A stretch of DNA of 64,000 bases from an uncultured Aquimarina sp. (GCA_947499005.1 CANMML010000001.1:62001-126000), one strand, 5' to 3'. Positions 34,287 through 44,666 are shown, numbered from the stretch's first letter. Numbers and translations are program-made. Notes: generated by a model from the letters alone, not told the origin.

Positions 34287-36731
34287 ATGACTACAAGAAG
34301 TAAAAGTCTCTTCGTAACCATATTGCTCGTTATGGTTACTTGGGTACAGATTAGTGCTCAGACTCAAAATTATTTAACATCATCTGGTAATAAACTTTAT
34401 GATAGTACAGGAAAGGAAGTTCGACTGACAGGTGTCAATTGGTTTGGCTTTGAAACGGCATTATATAGTCCACATGGTATATGGGTAAGAGACATGAAGA
34501 GTGTATTGCAACAAATTAAAGATCTTGGGTTTAATACAATTCGTGTGCCTTGGTGTAATGAAATGTTAAATCCAGAATCTACAATTGATGTTGCTTCATA
34601 TGGTAGTGATCCATACACTGGAGTATCTCCTATGAATGAAGAAGAAACACTACTAACAAAGCCTATCGAATTGATGGATGTCCTTGTGGACTGGTGTCAA
34701 GAGAATAATATTAAAATTGTTTTAGATAATCATTCTAGAGCAGCAGATGCATTTTTAGAAGAAGATTTTTGGTATACTGCCGAATATTCGGAAGAAAGAT
34801 GGATTAACGATTGGGTATTTCTTGCAGATCGTTATAAAGGAAAATCAGCTGTAGTAGGAATGGATTTAAACAATGAACCTCATGGATCTACTTGGGGAAA
34901 TAGTAATGCTGCTACAGATTGGAATAAAGCTGCTGAACGTTGTGGAAATGCAGTATTAGAAGTGAATCCTGAGGTGTTAATTATTGTAGAAGGTGTAGGC
35001 GAATTTGAAGGAGACTCATATTGGTGGGGAGGCCAGTTGAAGGGAGCTGAAAAATACCCAATAGTCTTGTCTAATCCAGAAAAATTAATGTATTCAGCTC
35101 ACGAATATGGACCAGAAGTATCTGATCAAGACTGGTTCAATGTTCCAGATTTTCCTAATAATATGCCTGGGCTTTGGGAAGAGCATTTTCATTATTTATA
35201 TGAAAACAATGCATCTCCTATTTTTATAGGTGAATTTGGGATAAAAAATCAAGATGCTTTTGGTGGAATTGCTTACACATGGTTTACAGAATTTATGGAT
35301 TTTGCAGGAGACATCTATTCTTGGACATTTTGGTCAATGAATCCAAATTCAGGGGATACAGGAGGGATTTTACAAGACGATTGGAAAAGCGTAAATCAAT
35401 GGAAATTAGATGTGCTTACACCTCATTTATCTGCTGAAATACCAAATGTTGTTGGAGATGTTGTTGTGGTAAATCAACCTCCAGTAGCACAATTTACAGG
35501 TGGGTCTATTGATGCTTGTGAAGCACCTGAAATTGCATCATTTGATGCGAGTACTTCTTCGGATCCTGATGGAGATAATCTTACCTATTCTTGGGATTTT
35601 GGAGATGGGACTACAGGAGAAGGACTTCGTGTAACACATGATTATGGGGTTACTGGTTTGGTAAATGTAACTTTAACGGTTTCTGATGGTGAATTGGAAG
35701 ATAGTATTACAAGTGAAATCACTTTACTTCCTTCAGCATGTGCCGAGCCGAATATAGATGCGTTATCAATAAGTGCAAGTGTCATTAATGGAATAGCTCC
35801 GTTAACAGTCGATTTTGAATCGACAGTAAGTGTTCCTAGAGACTTTGAAATTGATTATGTATGGGATTTTAAAAATGGAAATACAGCAACAACTCCTTCT
35901 GCGTCTACTGTATACAATGTTCCTGGTAATTATGAGGTAACCTTAACAGCTGAAGGGCCTGTAAATACAGTGATAGAAACGATCTTGATTACAGTGACAG
36001 CAACGGTGCCAAACCCTACATCAAATTTAGTATTACATTATAAAAACGCTAGAGTAGATGCTGCCGATAATGCTCTAAATCCACATTTTGAAATTGTAAA
36101 TAATGCAGCTGATGCGGTAGCTTATGAATCGTTAAGTATTAGATATTGGTTCACATCCGAGGGTAGTAATGCGCTTAACTTTTGGTGTGATTGGGCACAA
36201 TTGGGTACAGGTAATGTACAAGGGAACTTTGGTGTTGCTTACGGAATGAATTATTTAGAAATAACTTTTAATGCTGCCGCAGGGAGTCTTCTAGGAAATT
36301 CAAGCTCTGGTCAAATTCAGAATAGGGTGTCAAAAGTAGATTGGAGTAATTTTGATGAAAATGATGATTACTCTTATGATGCAAGCAAAATATCATTTAC
36401 AGAGCACGATAGAGTGACATTATATCAAAACAGTGTTTTAGTTTTTGGAGCAGAACCTGCTGCAGCTGGGACTAAGTTGATTAGTGATAAAACTTCTTTT
36501 GTTGTATATCCAAACCCTGCTAGTGACCAACTATTTATCGAGAATGAGACTTCTTTATCGAACGTATCTATTAGTATTTATGATTTAAATGGAAAAGTTG
36601 TTACATCGGTACAGCTTGAAGAAGAATCTTTGACCACAAGTATTGATGTTTCAAGTCTTGATCAGGGTATTTATTTAGTGAAAATTGAATCAAATGATAG
36701 CTCAGAAATTCAATTATTTACTGTTAAATAA
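34287..36731 (+). CDS. Secreted multidomain cellulase: GH5_1-PKD-PKD-CBM3-T9SS sorting domain
   Basis: An 814-residue secreted endoglucanase. Signal peptide 1-25 (ends ISAQ). GH5 catalytic domain about 30-385, subfamily-1 type by likeness to Acidothermus E1: VRLTGVNWFGFET, LNNEPHG with acid/base Glu197, and IGEFGIK with nucleophile Glu316; FWSMNPNSGDTGGILQDDW ends it. Two PKD-type domains follow (about 400-480 with WDFGDGTTG, and 495-570). Residues 585-735 match CBM3, a crystalline-cellulose binder (VLHYKNARVDAADNALNPHF, LSIRYWFTSEG, VSKVDWSNF). The C-terminal 75 residues are a type A T9SS sorting domain (YPNPASDQLFI, IYDLNGKVV, LDQGIYLVKI). It would be exported by Sec and then by the type IX system to the cell surface. 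Single gene with its own terminator. Confidence 0.93.
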   Translation: MTTRSKSLFVTILLVMVTWVQISAQTQNYLTSSGNKLYDSTGKEVRLTGVNWFGFETALYSPHGIWVRDMKSVLQQIKDLGFNTIRVPWCNEMLNPESTIDVASYGSDPYTGVSPMNEEETLLTKPIELMDVLVDWCQENNIKIVLDNHSRAADAFLEEDFWYTAEYSEERWINDWVFLADRYKGKSAVVGMDLNNEPHGSTWGNSNAATDWNKAAERCGNAVLEVNPEVLIIVEGVGEFEGDSYWWGGQLKGAEKYPIVLSNPEKLMYSAHEYGPEVSDQDWFNVPDFPNNMPGLWEEHFHYLYENNASPIFIGEFGIKNQDAFGGIAYTWFTEFMDFAGDIYSWTFWSMNPNSGDTGGILQDDWKSVNQWKLDVLTPHLSAEIPNVVGDVVVVNQPPVAQFTGGSIDACEAPEIASFDASTSSDPDGDNLTYSWDFGDGTTGEGLRVTHDYGVTGLVNVTLTVSDGELEDSITSEITLLPSACAEPNIDALSISASVINGIAPLTVDFESTVSVPRDFEIDYVWDFKNGNTATTPSASTVYNVPGNYEVTLTAEGPVNTVIETILITVTATVPNPTSNLVLHYKNARVDAADNALNPHFEIVNNAADAVAYESLSIRYWFTSEGSNALNFWCDWAQLGTGNVQGNFGVAYGMNYLEITFNAAAGSLLGNSSSGQIQNRVSKVDWSNFDENDDYSYDASKISFTEHDRVTLYQNSVLVFGAEPAAAGTKLISDKTSFVVYPNPASDQLFIENETSLSNVSISIYDLNGKVVTSVQLEEESLTTSIDVSSLDQGIYLVKIESNDSSEIQLFTVK

Positions 36732-36762
36732 TTAAAATATATTGTTTTAAGTTTTTGAATAT

Positions 36763-36803
36763 AAAGAAGGCTGTCTAAAATCATTTAGGCAGCCTTCTTT
36801 TCT
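36763..36803. terminator. Terminator after the cellulase gene, likely bidirectional
   Basis: AAAGAAGGCTGTCTAAA pairs with TTTAGGCAGCCTTCTTT over a four-base loop; faces the convergent SPFH gene. Confidence 0.85.
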
Positions 36804-36839
36804 GTATGAAATATTTCTACTAATGTAACTTAGAAATAC

Positions 36840-38027
36840 TTATTTATTTAAATTTTCAGAAATGTCCATTAACATTTTAATGCCAAGGGCATCCATCGGA
36901 TTAGCGCCATCTTTACCGCCTCCACCGATGACAATTTTAGGTACAGCTACTTTTGAAAGCTCTCTTGCTACTCCAATTCTTGTTTCTTTTTCAATATTAG
37001 CTTTTTCCAAAGGAGTTAAACCCGCAGCTACTTTAAGTTTATCCCCTTTTGCTTCAGCTTCTTTTTTGACTAAATCAGCAGCAGCATTTAGTTTTGCTGC
37101 TTCAAGGTTTTCCTGAGCTACTAATTTTGCTTTACGAGCTTGTATTACGGCCTGTAATTCCGATGCTTCTTCTCGAGCTTTTGTCGTTGCGATTAATTTC
37201 TCTCCTTTAGCTTTTTCTGTTAAAGCTTCTTGCTGCGCTGTAATTAACTGCTGTTTAGCTGTAGCTTCATCAGATGCAGCATCAATTTTTGCTTTTAGTT
37301 TTTCGTAAATTCTATTATCATAAGTTACCTCGTCAATTGTAGCAACAGAAGCAACAATCCCGTATTTCTGAATATCCGATTGAGATCTTTTAATGGTACC
37401 ATCATCGTTTAGCTTTTCTCTTACATCAATATAGGCTTTAGTGCTTCCGTCTTCTAGCTTTCTTGTTTTGGTTTCGGTGATTAACAATACTTGCCCATTT
37501 CTTAATTGGTCTTGAAAATAAGCGTTCAATTGAGATTTACCTCCAGAATAGTGAGCTTCCGAACTCATTCGTTGAGCACTATAAGAAGCTGTTTGATTTT
37601 GATAAGTAAGTAAAGTAGTAGTCATCAAATTATTGATGTTCGTATACGTTGTATGAAGGTCTAGCATTAATTTAATAGTATTAGGTAGGTCCCATTTTAC
37701 CGTATGCGATAATAGAGCATTATCTCCTTCAGAAAATGTTCCACGATAAGGTTTTACAGAGTAATCGGCATCTGGTGATGATTTAGCATCCGTACTTGCT
37801 TGAATTGTAACATTATTAGGGTAAGTGGTGACTTTCGATCCAAATCCACTAAAATATAGCCCAGGAGCAAAACGGACTCTTAAGTCTCCTCCTAAAGTTT
37901 GAATTACTTGTCTTTCTCCTGCATCATTTATGCTAAATGGGTTGACGAAGAAAATCATAATTATAAGACCTATTATAATGGGTATAATTATTTTAAATTT
38001 AGAAAGAATACTTGTTAGTTTTTCCAT
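36840..38027 (-). CDS. SPFH/prohibitin-domain membrane protein
   Basis: A 395-residue band-7/prohibitin-type protein: one N-terminal membrane helix (FKIIIPIIIGLIIMIFFV, about 11-28), an SPFH domain (INDAGERQVIQTLGGDLRVRF split as AGERQVIQTLGG) and a long Ala/Lys/Glu-rich coiled coil (about 245-365) that should drive oligomerisation. Such proteins scaffold membrane microdomains or proteases; no partner protease gene is adjacent. CAAATATA at 38041-38048 gives a TATATTTG -7 element on its strand. Confidence 0.88.
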   Translation of the reverse strand: MEKLTSILSKFKIIIPIIIGLIIMIFFVNPFSINDAGERQVIQTLGGDLRVRFAPGLYFSGFGSKVTTYPNNVTIQASTDAKSSPDADYSVKPYRGTFSEGDNALLSHTVKWDLPNTIKLMLDLHTTYTNINNLMTTTLLTYQNQTASYSAQRMSSEAHYSGGKSQLNAYFQDQLRNGQVLLITETKTRKLEDGSTKAYIDVREKLNDDGTIKRSQSDIQKYGIVASVATIDEVTYDNRIYEKLKAKIDAASDEATAKQQLITAQQEALTEKAKGEKLIATTKAREEASELQAVIQARKAKLVAQENLEAAKLNAAADLVKKEAEAKGDKLKVAAGLTPLEKANIEKETRIGVARELSKVAVPKIVIGGGGKDGANPMDALGIKMLMDISENLNK

Positions 38028-38123
38028 GATGAATTTTTTTCAAATATATAACTTTATATAATTGAAGAGTTATAATTTTTGTTCAAACAAAAGAGAAGAG
38101 ATGTTGGAAAAATGATATGATTT

Positions 38124-38744
38124 TTAAATAAATGTGATTTCTTGAGTCTGAGAAGAAATTTGAACTCCAGATTCTAAGGTAATTATAACTTCAAAAATGT
38201 AATTATCAAGGATAGTATTGGCATCAATTGGTTCAATAATCAAAAGATCAAGTAAACTATAGCCAAAAATATTTTTACGCTCTTCGAGAAATTGTTGTAT
38301 TGAATATTTTTCGTCTAAAAGGTCAATGCTTACCTGAAACCCTTTTGTGATATCTACTTTTTTATTGTTGGTTAAGTCTGCTTGGAAAATTGTGATATTA
38401 CTAATAGGGTCTTTCTGTATGTATTGGTCAGGAATAGGACTGCAGGCTAGTATTGATTCCATTTTAAATAAATCAATGAATGTAGTTTTATTACTGCTAT
38501 CAATTTCACTCGATTCAAAGGATAGTTCTAAAGCCAAATTAAAAGCTTCTCTTTGTATCGTTTGTTTTGATTGTAAAGAGGTGTCGTTTCTTTCTATTGC
38601 TTTAATATCTAAATCATTATAAATAACTTCAAAGCTTTTAGGAGATCCACCGGTACAAGTATCACCATCATCACTTTGACTACAAGCTGTAATGAAAATT
38701 TGAAATAAATAAAATGTGATAAGAATTCTGAAACCTCTTTTCAT
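38124..38744 (-). CDS. Lipoprotein of unknown function
   Basis: A 206-residue lipoprotein with the lipobox ITAC (Cys21) followed by SQSDDGD, the acidic stretch often seen on exported surface lipoproteins of Bacteroidota. The remainder is mixed alpha/beta with no motif that I recognise. It is flanked by the SPFH gene and a DUF4837 lipoprotein gene on the same strand, 67-96 bp apart. Confidence 0.7.
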   Translation of the reverse strand: MKRGFRILITFYLFQIFITACSQSDDGDTCTGGSPKSFEVIYNDLDIKAIERNDTSLQSKQTIQREAFNLALELSFESSEIDSSNKTTFIDLFKMESILACSPIPDQYIQKDPISNITIFQADLTNNKKVDITKGFQVSIDLLDEKYSIQQFLEERKNIFGYSLLDLLIIEPIDANTILDNYIFEVIITLESGVQISSQTQEITFI

Positions 38745-38811
38745 AATAAATTGTGATTTTCCCTAAGATGTCAAATAATAAAAATAGTTGCGTTGACTTT
38801 GAAAAATAAAT

Positions 38812-39813
38812 TTATTCAAACTTAATCGTCTTGATAATAGCTTCAAGTTCGAACATATAATTGCGTTTTTTTACTGTAGGGGCAAAGACAAATCCTTCTA
38901 ATACATAATATTTTTGTCGAGCTTCATCTTTGATAAGGTAGTTTACAAAAGGTCCTGCCATGTACTTATTTTTCACTTCCCAAGTTCCTTTCGTTTCAAA
39001 GGCAGGAAGACCACCAACAGTCGTTTCGTTTAAATAAGGAGCATAAGCTTCTTCGGTAATAAAACGTCCTCCTTCATCAACGACAATATTATCTCCAGCA
39101 ATACTATCACGCATATTGATAATATTTTGTGTCATGGATATAGTATCGTTTTTAAAATAGTCGATAGGTAATGTGTAGAAAGTTAAATCTGTTGTGCCAT
39201 GAGGGTTGTTTTTTCGAATCCAATAGAAGTCTTTGTCTGCTTTAGCAATACGATAATTATGAGGGACTTTTATAGAAAATCCCATAGCCTCTTTTAGGCC
39301 TTCAATTTCAAGACTAGCATTGATTGTATTTTGTCTGTAGATAACTTCGTGAGCTTTTAGGTTAGCAATAATTTCTTTTTGATGTGCTTGTAACTGTTCG
39401 ATAATTTCTTCGGCGGTATAACCCGTTAATTTGTACCCTAATTGTGGTCTAGCATATTTATTGGTGTATTTGAAAAACCCTTTTTCTTTACCTTCTTCAA
39501 TAATGATGAAATGGCGTGCTTTTTTTGCAAAGCCCGAAAAAGCTTTAGGAGGCATTTGTTTCATGTCGAACAAAGGTTCTTCTTGAGGAAGTCCCATAAC
39601 GCTCGCTGCAAAATATTTTCGAAGTTGTTCGCCCACAGCGCCTTCCCAGAAATGATTTTCGGAAACTATAGTTAAAGAATTAAGTCTCCCTGCTGATTTA
39701 GCATAGGCTTGTTTTTGCTCTATAGGGGCAGTGGTTGTATTGGTGTCTTTTTTCTTCTTTTTACAAGCCGAAAAAGAAAGTAGTGCCAAGACAATATAGA
39801 TTAGTTTCTTCAT
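38812..39813 (-). CDS. DUF4837 family lipoprotein
   Basis: A 333-residue lipoprotein (lipobox FSAC, Cys17, then a Lys run). The DUF4837 pattern is clear: SAGRLNSLTIVSENHFWEGA, VGEQLRKYFA, GLPQEEPLFDMKQMPPKAFS, and in the second half a repeated domain (MGFSIKVPHNYRIAKAD, FYWIRKNNPHGTTDLTFY). The function is unknown; the family is restricted to Bacteroidota. It lies 31 bp downstream of holB on the same strand. Confidence 0.88.
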   Translation of the reverse strand: MKKLIYIVLALLSFSACKKKKKDTNTTTAPIEQKQAYAKSAGRLNSLTIVSENHFWEGAVGEQLRKYFAASVMGLPQEEPLFDMKQMPPKAFSGFAKKARHFIIIEEGKEKGFFKYTNKYARPQLGYKLTGYTAEEIIEQLQAHQKEIIANLKAHEVIYRQNTINASLEIEGLKEAMGFSIKVPHNYRIAKADKDFYWIRKNNPHGTTDLTFYTLPIDYFKNDTISMTQNIINMRDSIAGDNIVVDEGGRFITEEAYAPYLNETTVGGLPAFETKGTWEVKNKYMAGPFVNYLIKDEARQKYYVLEGFVFAPTVKKRNYMFELEAIIKTIKFE

Positions 39814-39844
39814 GATGTTTTGTTTGTTGTTGGTTAAGCAAAAA

Positions 39845-40975
39845 CTAAGCCGCTTTTGTATGTAGATATCTAGTAAGTTTAATAGAAAGGTCTGTTAAAA
39901 TAATTTTAGCATTAGCATTTCGTTCAATATGGTAAATAGCGTCATTAAGCGCTTCATAAATCTGAAGAATATTAGCTCCATGTACAAAAGGAGCAAACTT
40001 ATTTAAATCAAAATTACCAGAGTTTGGTTCGAAGTATACCAAATCTTTAGCTTGATAGTTTGCTAATAAAGCTTGTCTAAAAAATTCTAAACAATACTGA
40101 AGAAAATTCTTTTGAACTTCCCTTCCAGAAGCTGCAATACTTTCACTCCATGCTAATAAATCTGCAATAACAGTTTTGTTTCCTTTAGCACGAAAGGCTG
40201 CACGAACCCAAGTGATAAACCATTGTTCAAATTGAGCTTCACTTTCGCTAGGGGTTAACAATTGTAATGCCTTATTGAAATCTCCTTGAGCTTTATGTGA
40301 AACAAGCTTCGCTTTAGAAGTTTCGATTTGATGTTGCTGTACTAATGCTTCAGTAATATCGGCTTCACCTATTGGTGGGAATTCAATTAATTGACAACGA
40401 GAAGTAATTGTTGTTAATAATTGCTCTTTCTTTTCCGTGATTAAAATGAACACCGTTTTCTCAGTAGGCTCTTCAATTAGTTTTAATAATTTATTGGAAG
40501 CCTCTGTGTTTAGTTTGTCGGCCATCCAGATAATCATGATTTTGTAGTTTCCTTCAAAACTTTTTAAAGACATCTTTTTTAGGATCTCTTTGGCTTCATC
40601 TACATTAATATTTCCCTGTTTGTTATCGATGCCTATATGTTGTAGCCAACCGTAAAGGCTTTGGTATGGGTTGTCCAGAACAAAACCCCGCCATTCTTCA
40701 AGAAATTGATCTGAAAGTGCATGTTTTTTTACCTTATCAGTAGTATTCGTAGGAAATACAAAATGCATATCTGGGTGTGCTAATTTCTCACACATTACAC
40801 TAGCATTAGGATTGTTTTTGCAAAGTAAATATTGAGCATAAGCAATAGCCATTGGTAATGTTCCGCTACCATTGGGGCCACAAAACAATTGTGCATGAGC
40901 TACTCGATCACCGTCGGCACTTTGTTGTAAGTGATTCTTAATATGGTGTTGCCCTATTATTTTTGAAAAATCCAT
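39845..40975 (-). CDS. holB: DNA polymerase III, delta-prime subunit
   Basis: A 376-residue clamp-loader-type AAA protein. It opens with IIGQHHIKNHLQQ and a P-loop relative (GPNGSGTLPMA), then IMIIWMADKLNTEASNKLLK and LIEEPTEKTVFILITE, the usual delta-prime sensor region, and TTITSRCQLIEF (SRC motif). The degenerate P-loop (no GKT) fits the non-ATPase delta-prime subunit. Acts in loading the sliding clamp during replication. Cotranscription with the DUF4837 gene is likely. Confidence 0.92.
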   Translation of the reverse strand: MDFSKIIGQHHIKNHLQQSADGDRVAHAQLFCGPNGSGTLPMAIAYAQYLLCKNNPNASVMCEKLAHPDMHFVFPTNTTDKVKKHALSDQFLEEWRGFVLDNPYQSLYGWLQHIGIDNKQGNINVDEAKEILKKMSLKSFEGNYKIMIIWMADKLNTEASNKLLKLIEEPTEKTVFILITEKKEQLLTTITSRCQLIEFPPIGEADITEALVQQHQIETSKAKLVSHKAQGDFNKALQLLTPSESEAQFEQWFITWVRAAFRAKGNKTVIADLLAWSESIAASGREVQKNFLQYCLEFFRQALLANYQAKDLVYFEPNSGNFDLNKFAPFVHGANILQIYEALNDAIYHIERNANAKIILTDLSIKLTRYLHTKAA

Positions 40976-41208
40976 GATGCTAAAATAAAGACGAAATTAA
41001 AAATATGGATCAAGAATTACAGTTTATTAAAAATCAATGCTACAATTTTGAATCAAGTCTTTGTTTTAAAATAATGAATTTACGTATTTAATAGAATGTA
41101 ACTATATCGTTTGAGTTGTTTTAAGGTGTTGATGTAGAGTTTGTTTTGGGGATGGAGGAGAGGCTTTATTGATAGAAAATACCTAAGTATTACAAACGTA
41201 AATTGTGC

Positions 41209-41216
41209 TATATTTG
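41209..41216 (+). promoter_or_regulatory. -7 promoter element of pgk
   Basis: TATATTTG, 29 bp before the pgk ATG; no convincing -33 TTG at 17-23 bp spacing. Confidence 0.55.
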
Positions 41217-41245
41217 TTGCTTTCAATCAGTAATTAATAAACGAA

Positions 41246-42427
41246 ATGAGAACAATCAACGATTTAAGTCTTGAGAATAAAAAAGCTTTAGTGCGTGTAG
41301 ATTTTAATGTGCCATTAGATGGAGATTTCAATGTAACGGATACTACTCGTATTGAAGCAGCAAAACCTACTATCATCAAAATTTTAGAAGATGGTGGAAG
41401 TGCTATTTTAATGTCTCACTTAGGTCGTCCAAAAGCTAAAGAAGCCGAATTTTCTTTAAAGCATATTGTAGAGAAAGTTCAAGAAGTTATTGGAGTTCAA
41501 GTAAAGTTTGTTGAAGACTGTGTAGGAGCTGCTGCTGAAGAAGCTGCTGCAAATTTACAGCCAGGGGAAGTATTATTATTAGAAAACTTACGTTATTACA
41601 AAGAAGAGACTAAAGGTGATAAAGGTTTTGCAGAGCAATTATCAAAATTAGGAGATGTATATATTAATGATGCTTTCGGAACAGCACACAGAGCACATGC
41701 TTCTACTGCTATTGTTGCAGAGTTTTTTGAAGAAAAAGCTGCGGGTTATGTAATCGAGGCAGAAATTATAAATGCAAAGAAAGTATTAGAAACAGGAGTT
41801 TCTCCAATCACTGCGATTATGGGAGGTTCTAAGATTTCTGATAAAATCTTAATCGTTGAAAAATTATTAAACATCGCTGATAATATTATCATTGGAGGTG
41901 GAATGTCTTATACATTTATTAAGGCTTTAGGTGGTAAAATCGGAATGTCTATCTGTGAAGATGATAAGCAAGATTTAGCGTTGGATTTATTAAAGCGTGC
42001 TAAAGAGAACAATGTAAATATCATCCTGCCTTTAGATACTGTAATTGCTGATGATTTCTCTAACGATGCTAACATCCAAACGGTTGTTAAAGGAGAAATT
42101 CCTGATGGATGGGAAGGATTAGATATCGGGCCAAAAACAAGAGAATTGTTTTCTGAAACTATAGCAAATTCTAAAACAGTAATTTGGAATGGACCAATGG
42201 GTGTTGCTGAAATGGAAAATTTTGCACACGGTACAGTAGCTATTGCTCATGCTGTAAAAGATGCTACATCTAAAGGAGCTTTTTCTTTAATTGGAGGAGG
42301 AGACTCTGCAGCGGCAATTAATAACTTAGGATTCGGAAATGACGTATCTTATGTATCTACAGGAGGTGGAGCATTATTAGAATATATGGAAGGAAAAGTA
42401 TTACCAGGAATCGCTGCGATTTCTTAA
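41246..42427 (+). CDS. pgk: Phosphoglycerate kinase
   Basis: A 393-residue glycolytic kinase (1,3-bisphosphoglycerate plus ADP to 3-phosphoglycerate plus ATP). Motifs: [63 protein letters not shown] and [11 protein letters not shown] near the C-terminus. The length and order are normal. It ends at a clear terminator. Confidence 0.98.
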   Translation: MRTINDLSLENKKALVRVDFNVPLDGDFNVTDTTRIEAAKPTIIKILEDGGSAILMSHLGRPKAKEAEFSLKHIVEKVQEVIGVQVKFVEDCVGAAAEEAAANLQPGEVLLLENLRYYKEETKGDKGFAEQLSKLGDVYINDAFGTAHRAHASTAIVAEFFEEKAAGYVIEAEIINAKKVLETGVSPITAIMGGSKISDKILIVEKLLNIADNIIIGGGMSYTFIKALGGKIGMSICEDDKQDLALDLLKRAKENNVNIILPLDTVIADDFSNDANIQTVVKGEIPDGWEGLDIGPKTRELFSETIANSKTVIWNGPMGVAEMENFAHGTVAIAHAVKDATSKGAFSLIGGGDSAAAINNLGFGNDVSYVSTGGGALLEYMEGKVLPGIAAIS

Positions 42428-42453
42428 TACGTTAACAATATTTTATATTTGCG

Positions 42454-42486
42454 AAGGCTGTACTGTCACAAGTACAGCCTTTGTTG
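42454..42486 (+). terminator. Terminator of pgk
   Basis: AAGGCTGTACT pairs with AGTACAGCCTT around a short loop, followed by a T-rich tract. Confidence 0.8.
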
Positions 42487-42568
42487 GTTTATTATAAAAA
42501 TTAGACTTTAATACACATTCTAACCTCTCCCAATGAAGGGGACTAGGAGGATGTTTAATCACAATTAA

Positions 42569-44191
42569 ATGTTCAATCTAAAATCAAGTTTTCTTATAGT
42601 AAGTATATTGTGTTCGACAGTATTGTTTGCTCAAGATTCATTAGAAGTTGTAAGTTCGGTTAAGATCATCGATTCTGTGACCGAAGCAGGCGATATCGTT
42701 AGGGATTCTATTACGTTAGGGAATTCAAAAAATCCAAGATTAGAGCAATATAAAATTGCGTCTGATAGCGTGAAAGGAAAGTTACAGAACACTAGGGTTT
42801 ATACAGATTTTGATAATGGGTTAGCAGATGATACTACATTAGCGCAAATTGATCATGATTATTTAGAATCTTTAGAAAGACGTTCCGAATATGATTCTTT
42901 ATATAAGCACATTCAAAATCATAAATACGACGAAATTGAATATATAGAAGAACTGCCAACAGATACACTAAAAGCACGTTTAGAAAAATTAAATGCTAAA
43001 ACCCCTTTTAATGTTGAATATAATCCATCACTAGAATCGGTAATAAAAGGCTATCTCAAACATCGTTTTAACTTAATGAAACGATTACAAAGAGAAAGTG
43101 CTTTTTATTTCCCAATGTTCGAAGAGGTGTTAGATAAATACGATTTGCCTTTAGAGATTAAATATTTAGCCGTGGTAGAATCGGCATTAAAGCCAAGAGC
43201 AAAATCTAGAGTGGGGGCTACGGGTTTATGGCAATTTATGTTTGGAACGGGGAAAATGTATAAGCTAGGAGTAAACTCTTATGTTGACGATCGAATGGAT
43301 CCTATTAAATCTACAGAGGCCGCAGCAAAATATTTGGCAAGTTTGTATAAGATTTTTGGAGATTGGGATTTAGCATTAGCAGCCTATAATTCGGGGCCAG
43401 GAAATGTAACTAAAGCCATTCGTCGTAGTGGGGGGTATTCTAATTATTGGAACTTACGCCCATTTCTTCCTCGTGAAACAGCAGGATATTTACCCGCTTT
43501 TTTAGCAAACATGTATTTGTTTGAATATGCCAGAGAACATCATTTTACTTATGAAGTTCCCGAAAATCACTATTTCAAATCAGATACGGTTAAAGTAAAG
43601 AAGACGATTACATTAGAACAAATTTCGGAAGTAATCGATGAGCCTATTGAAAATCTTCAATTTTTGAATCCGCAATATAAGCTTGATGTTATTCCTTTTG
43701 TGGAAGGGAAAGATTATCGCTTGCGATTGCCTGTCGAAAAGTTAGGAGCTTTTGTAATGCACGAAGATGCCATTTATGCTAAAGCGGAAGAAGAATTAAA
43801 ACAACGAGAGAAACCTTTGCCGCAACTTTTTGAAATGGATGCTAGAGTGCGTTATCGTATTCAAAGTGGGGATTACTTAGGGAAGATTGCTCGTAAATTT
43901 GGTGTTCGCGTTTCTGATCTTAGAAAATGGAATGGAATGCGAAATAATAATATTAGAGTAGGGAAATACTTAAGTGTATATCCTAGGCGAATTCCGAAGA
44001 ATACTAATAACATTTCTGGAACAACATCTGCAGCAAAGAAACCTGTACAAGGTGGATATACGGTGCAAGAGGGAGATTCGTTATGGAGTATTTCGCAAAA
44101 ATTTACAGGAGTCTCTATTGAGGATTTACGTCGTTTGAATAGTTTAAAAGGAAACAATCTTAAAGTAGGGATGAAGCTTCGATTGAAGTAA
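42569..44191 (+). CDS. Membrane-bound lytic transglycosylase with LysM repeats (MltD-like)
   Basis: A 540-residue exported peptidoglycan lytic transglycosylase. Signal peptide ends VLFAQ. The SLT domain spans about 175-330: YLAVVESALKPRAKSRVGAT (catalytic Glu in the ES motif), GLWQFMFGTG and ALAAYNSGPGNV. Two clear LysM peptidoglycan-binding repeats lie at about 430-472 (YRIQSGDYLGKIARKFGV) and 497-540 (YTVQEGDSLWSISQKF), with a possible degenerate repeat before them. It would trim septal or old peptidoglycan. Separate transcription unit after the pgk terminator. Confidence 0.93.
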   Translation: MFNLKSSFLIVSILCSTVLFAQDSLEVVSSVKIIDSVTEAGDIVRDSITLGNSKNPRLEQYKIASDSVKGKLQNTRVYTDFDNGLADDTTLAQIDHDYLESLERRSEYDSLYKHIQNHKYDEIEYIEELPTDTLKARLEKLNAKTPFNVEYNPSLESVIKGYLKHRFNLMKRLQRESAFYFPMFEEVLDKYDLPLEIKYLAVVESALKPRAKSRVGATGLWQFMFGTGKMYKLGVNSYVDDRMDPIKSTEAAAKYLASLYKIFGDWDLALAAYNSGPGNVTKAIRRSGGYSNYWNLRPFLPRETAGYLPAFLANMYLFEYAREHHFTYEVPENHYFKSDTVKVKKTITLEQISEVIDEPIENLQFLNPQYKLDVIPFVEGKDYRLRLPVEKLGAFVMHEDAIYAKAEEELKQREKPLPQLFEMDARVRYRIQSGDYLGKIARKFGVRVSDLRKWNGMRNNNIRVGKYLSVYPRRIPKNTNNISGTTSAAKKPVQGGYTVQEGDSLWSISQKFTGVSIEDLRRLNSLKGNNLKVGMKLRLK

Positions 44192-44279
44192 ATCCTATGT
44201 TATATATGCAGTCTATTGGTATTAGTGTTAAAGAGGTTTAAAAAAAGCGGATTAAGATTTTTTTATATTAAATTAGAGC

Positions 44280-44666
44280 ATGTTATTATGTAAGAACATA
44301 TTGTTTTGTTTACTGTTGATCACTCAAGGAGTGATGGTAAATATTTCCGATGCTTTTGGTGAAAATGACACCTTAGCATCTAAGACAATGATGCATTGTT
44401 CTAAAGACAGCTCTAAAGGTAAAACGCATTCATGCTGTAAGAAGCAAAAAGAGAAACCTTCTTGTTGCGATCATCATGGTTCGGCATATTCCTGTTGTTG
44501 TTTTACTACTTTCTTTGTGGATTTGAATATCAATAGTGATACTATCGAACCGCAACACCTAGATAATTTCAAAAAAGCATTAGTCTTCTCTAAAATACAA
44601 TTGTATTCATATCAATATTTATTCGAAATAGAAGAACCGCCAGAAGGTGTTTTCAATCTTTCGTAA
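44280..44666 (+). CDS. Small exported Cys-rich protein with three SCC motifs
   Basis: A 128-residue protein with an N-terminal signal/anchor (residues 1-27) and a short Cys/His/Lys-rich segment: MMHC at 37-40, SCC at 51-53, SCC at 61-63 followed by DHH, and SCCC at 71-74. The SCC triplets are spaced exactly ten residues apart. The C-terminal half lacks cysteine and ends in IEEPPEGVFNLS. The overall plan (His/Cys at the start, a CC motif, a terminal PP) recalls the small exported Bacteroidota proteins named HYC_CC_PP, without the HYC motif, so the assignment is not firm. A metal-binding role, probably copper or zinc, is inferred from the Cys/His pattern. It is followed by another Cys-pair peptide. 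Confidence 0.7.
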   Translation: MLLCKNILFCLLLITQGVMVNISDAFGENDTLASKTMMHCSKDSSKGKTHSCCKKQKEKPSCCDHHGSAYSCCCFTTFFVDLNINSDTIEPQHLDNFKKALVFSKIQLYSYQYLFEIEEPPEGVFNLS

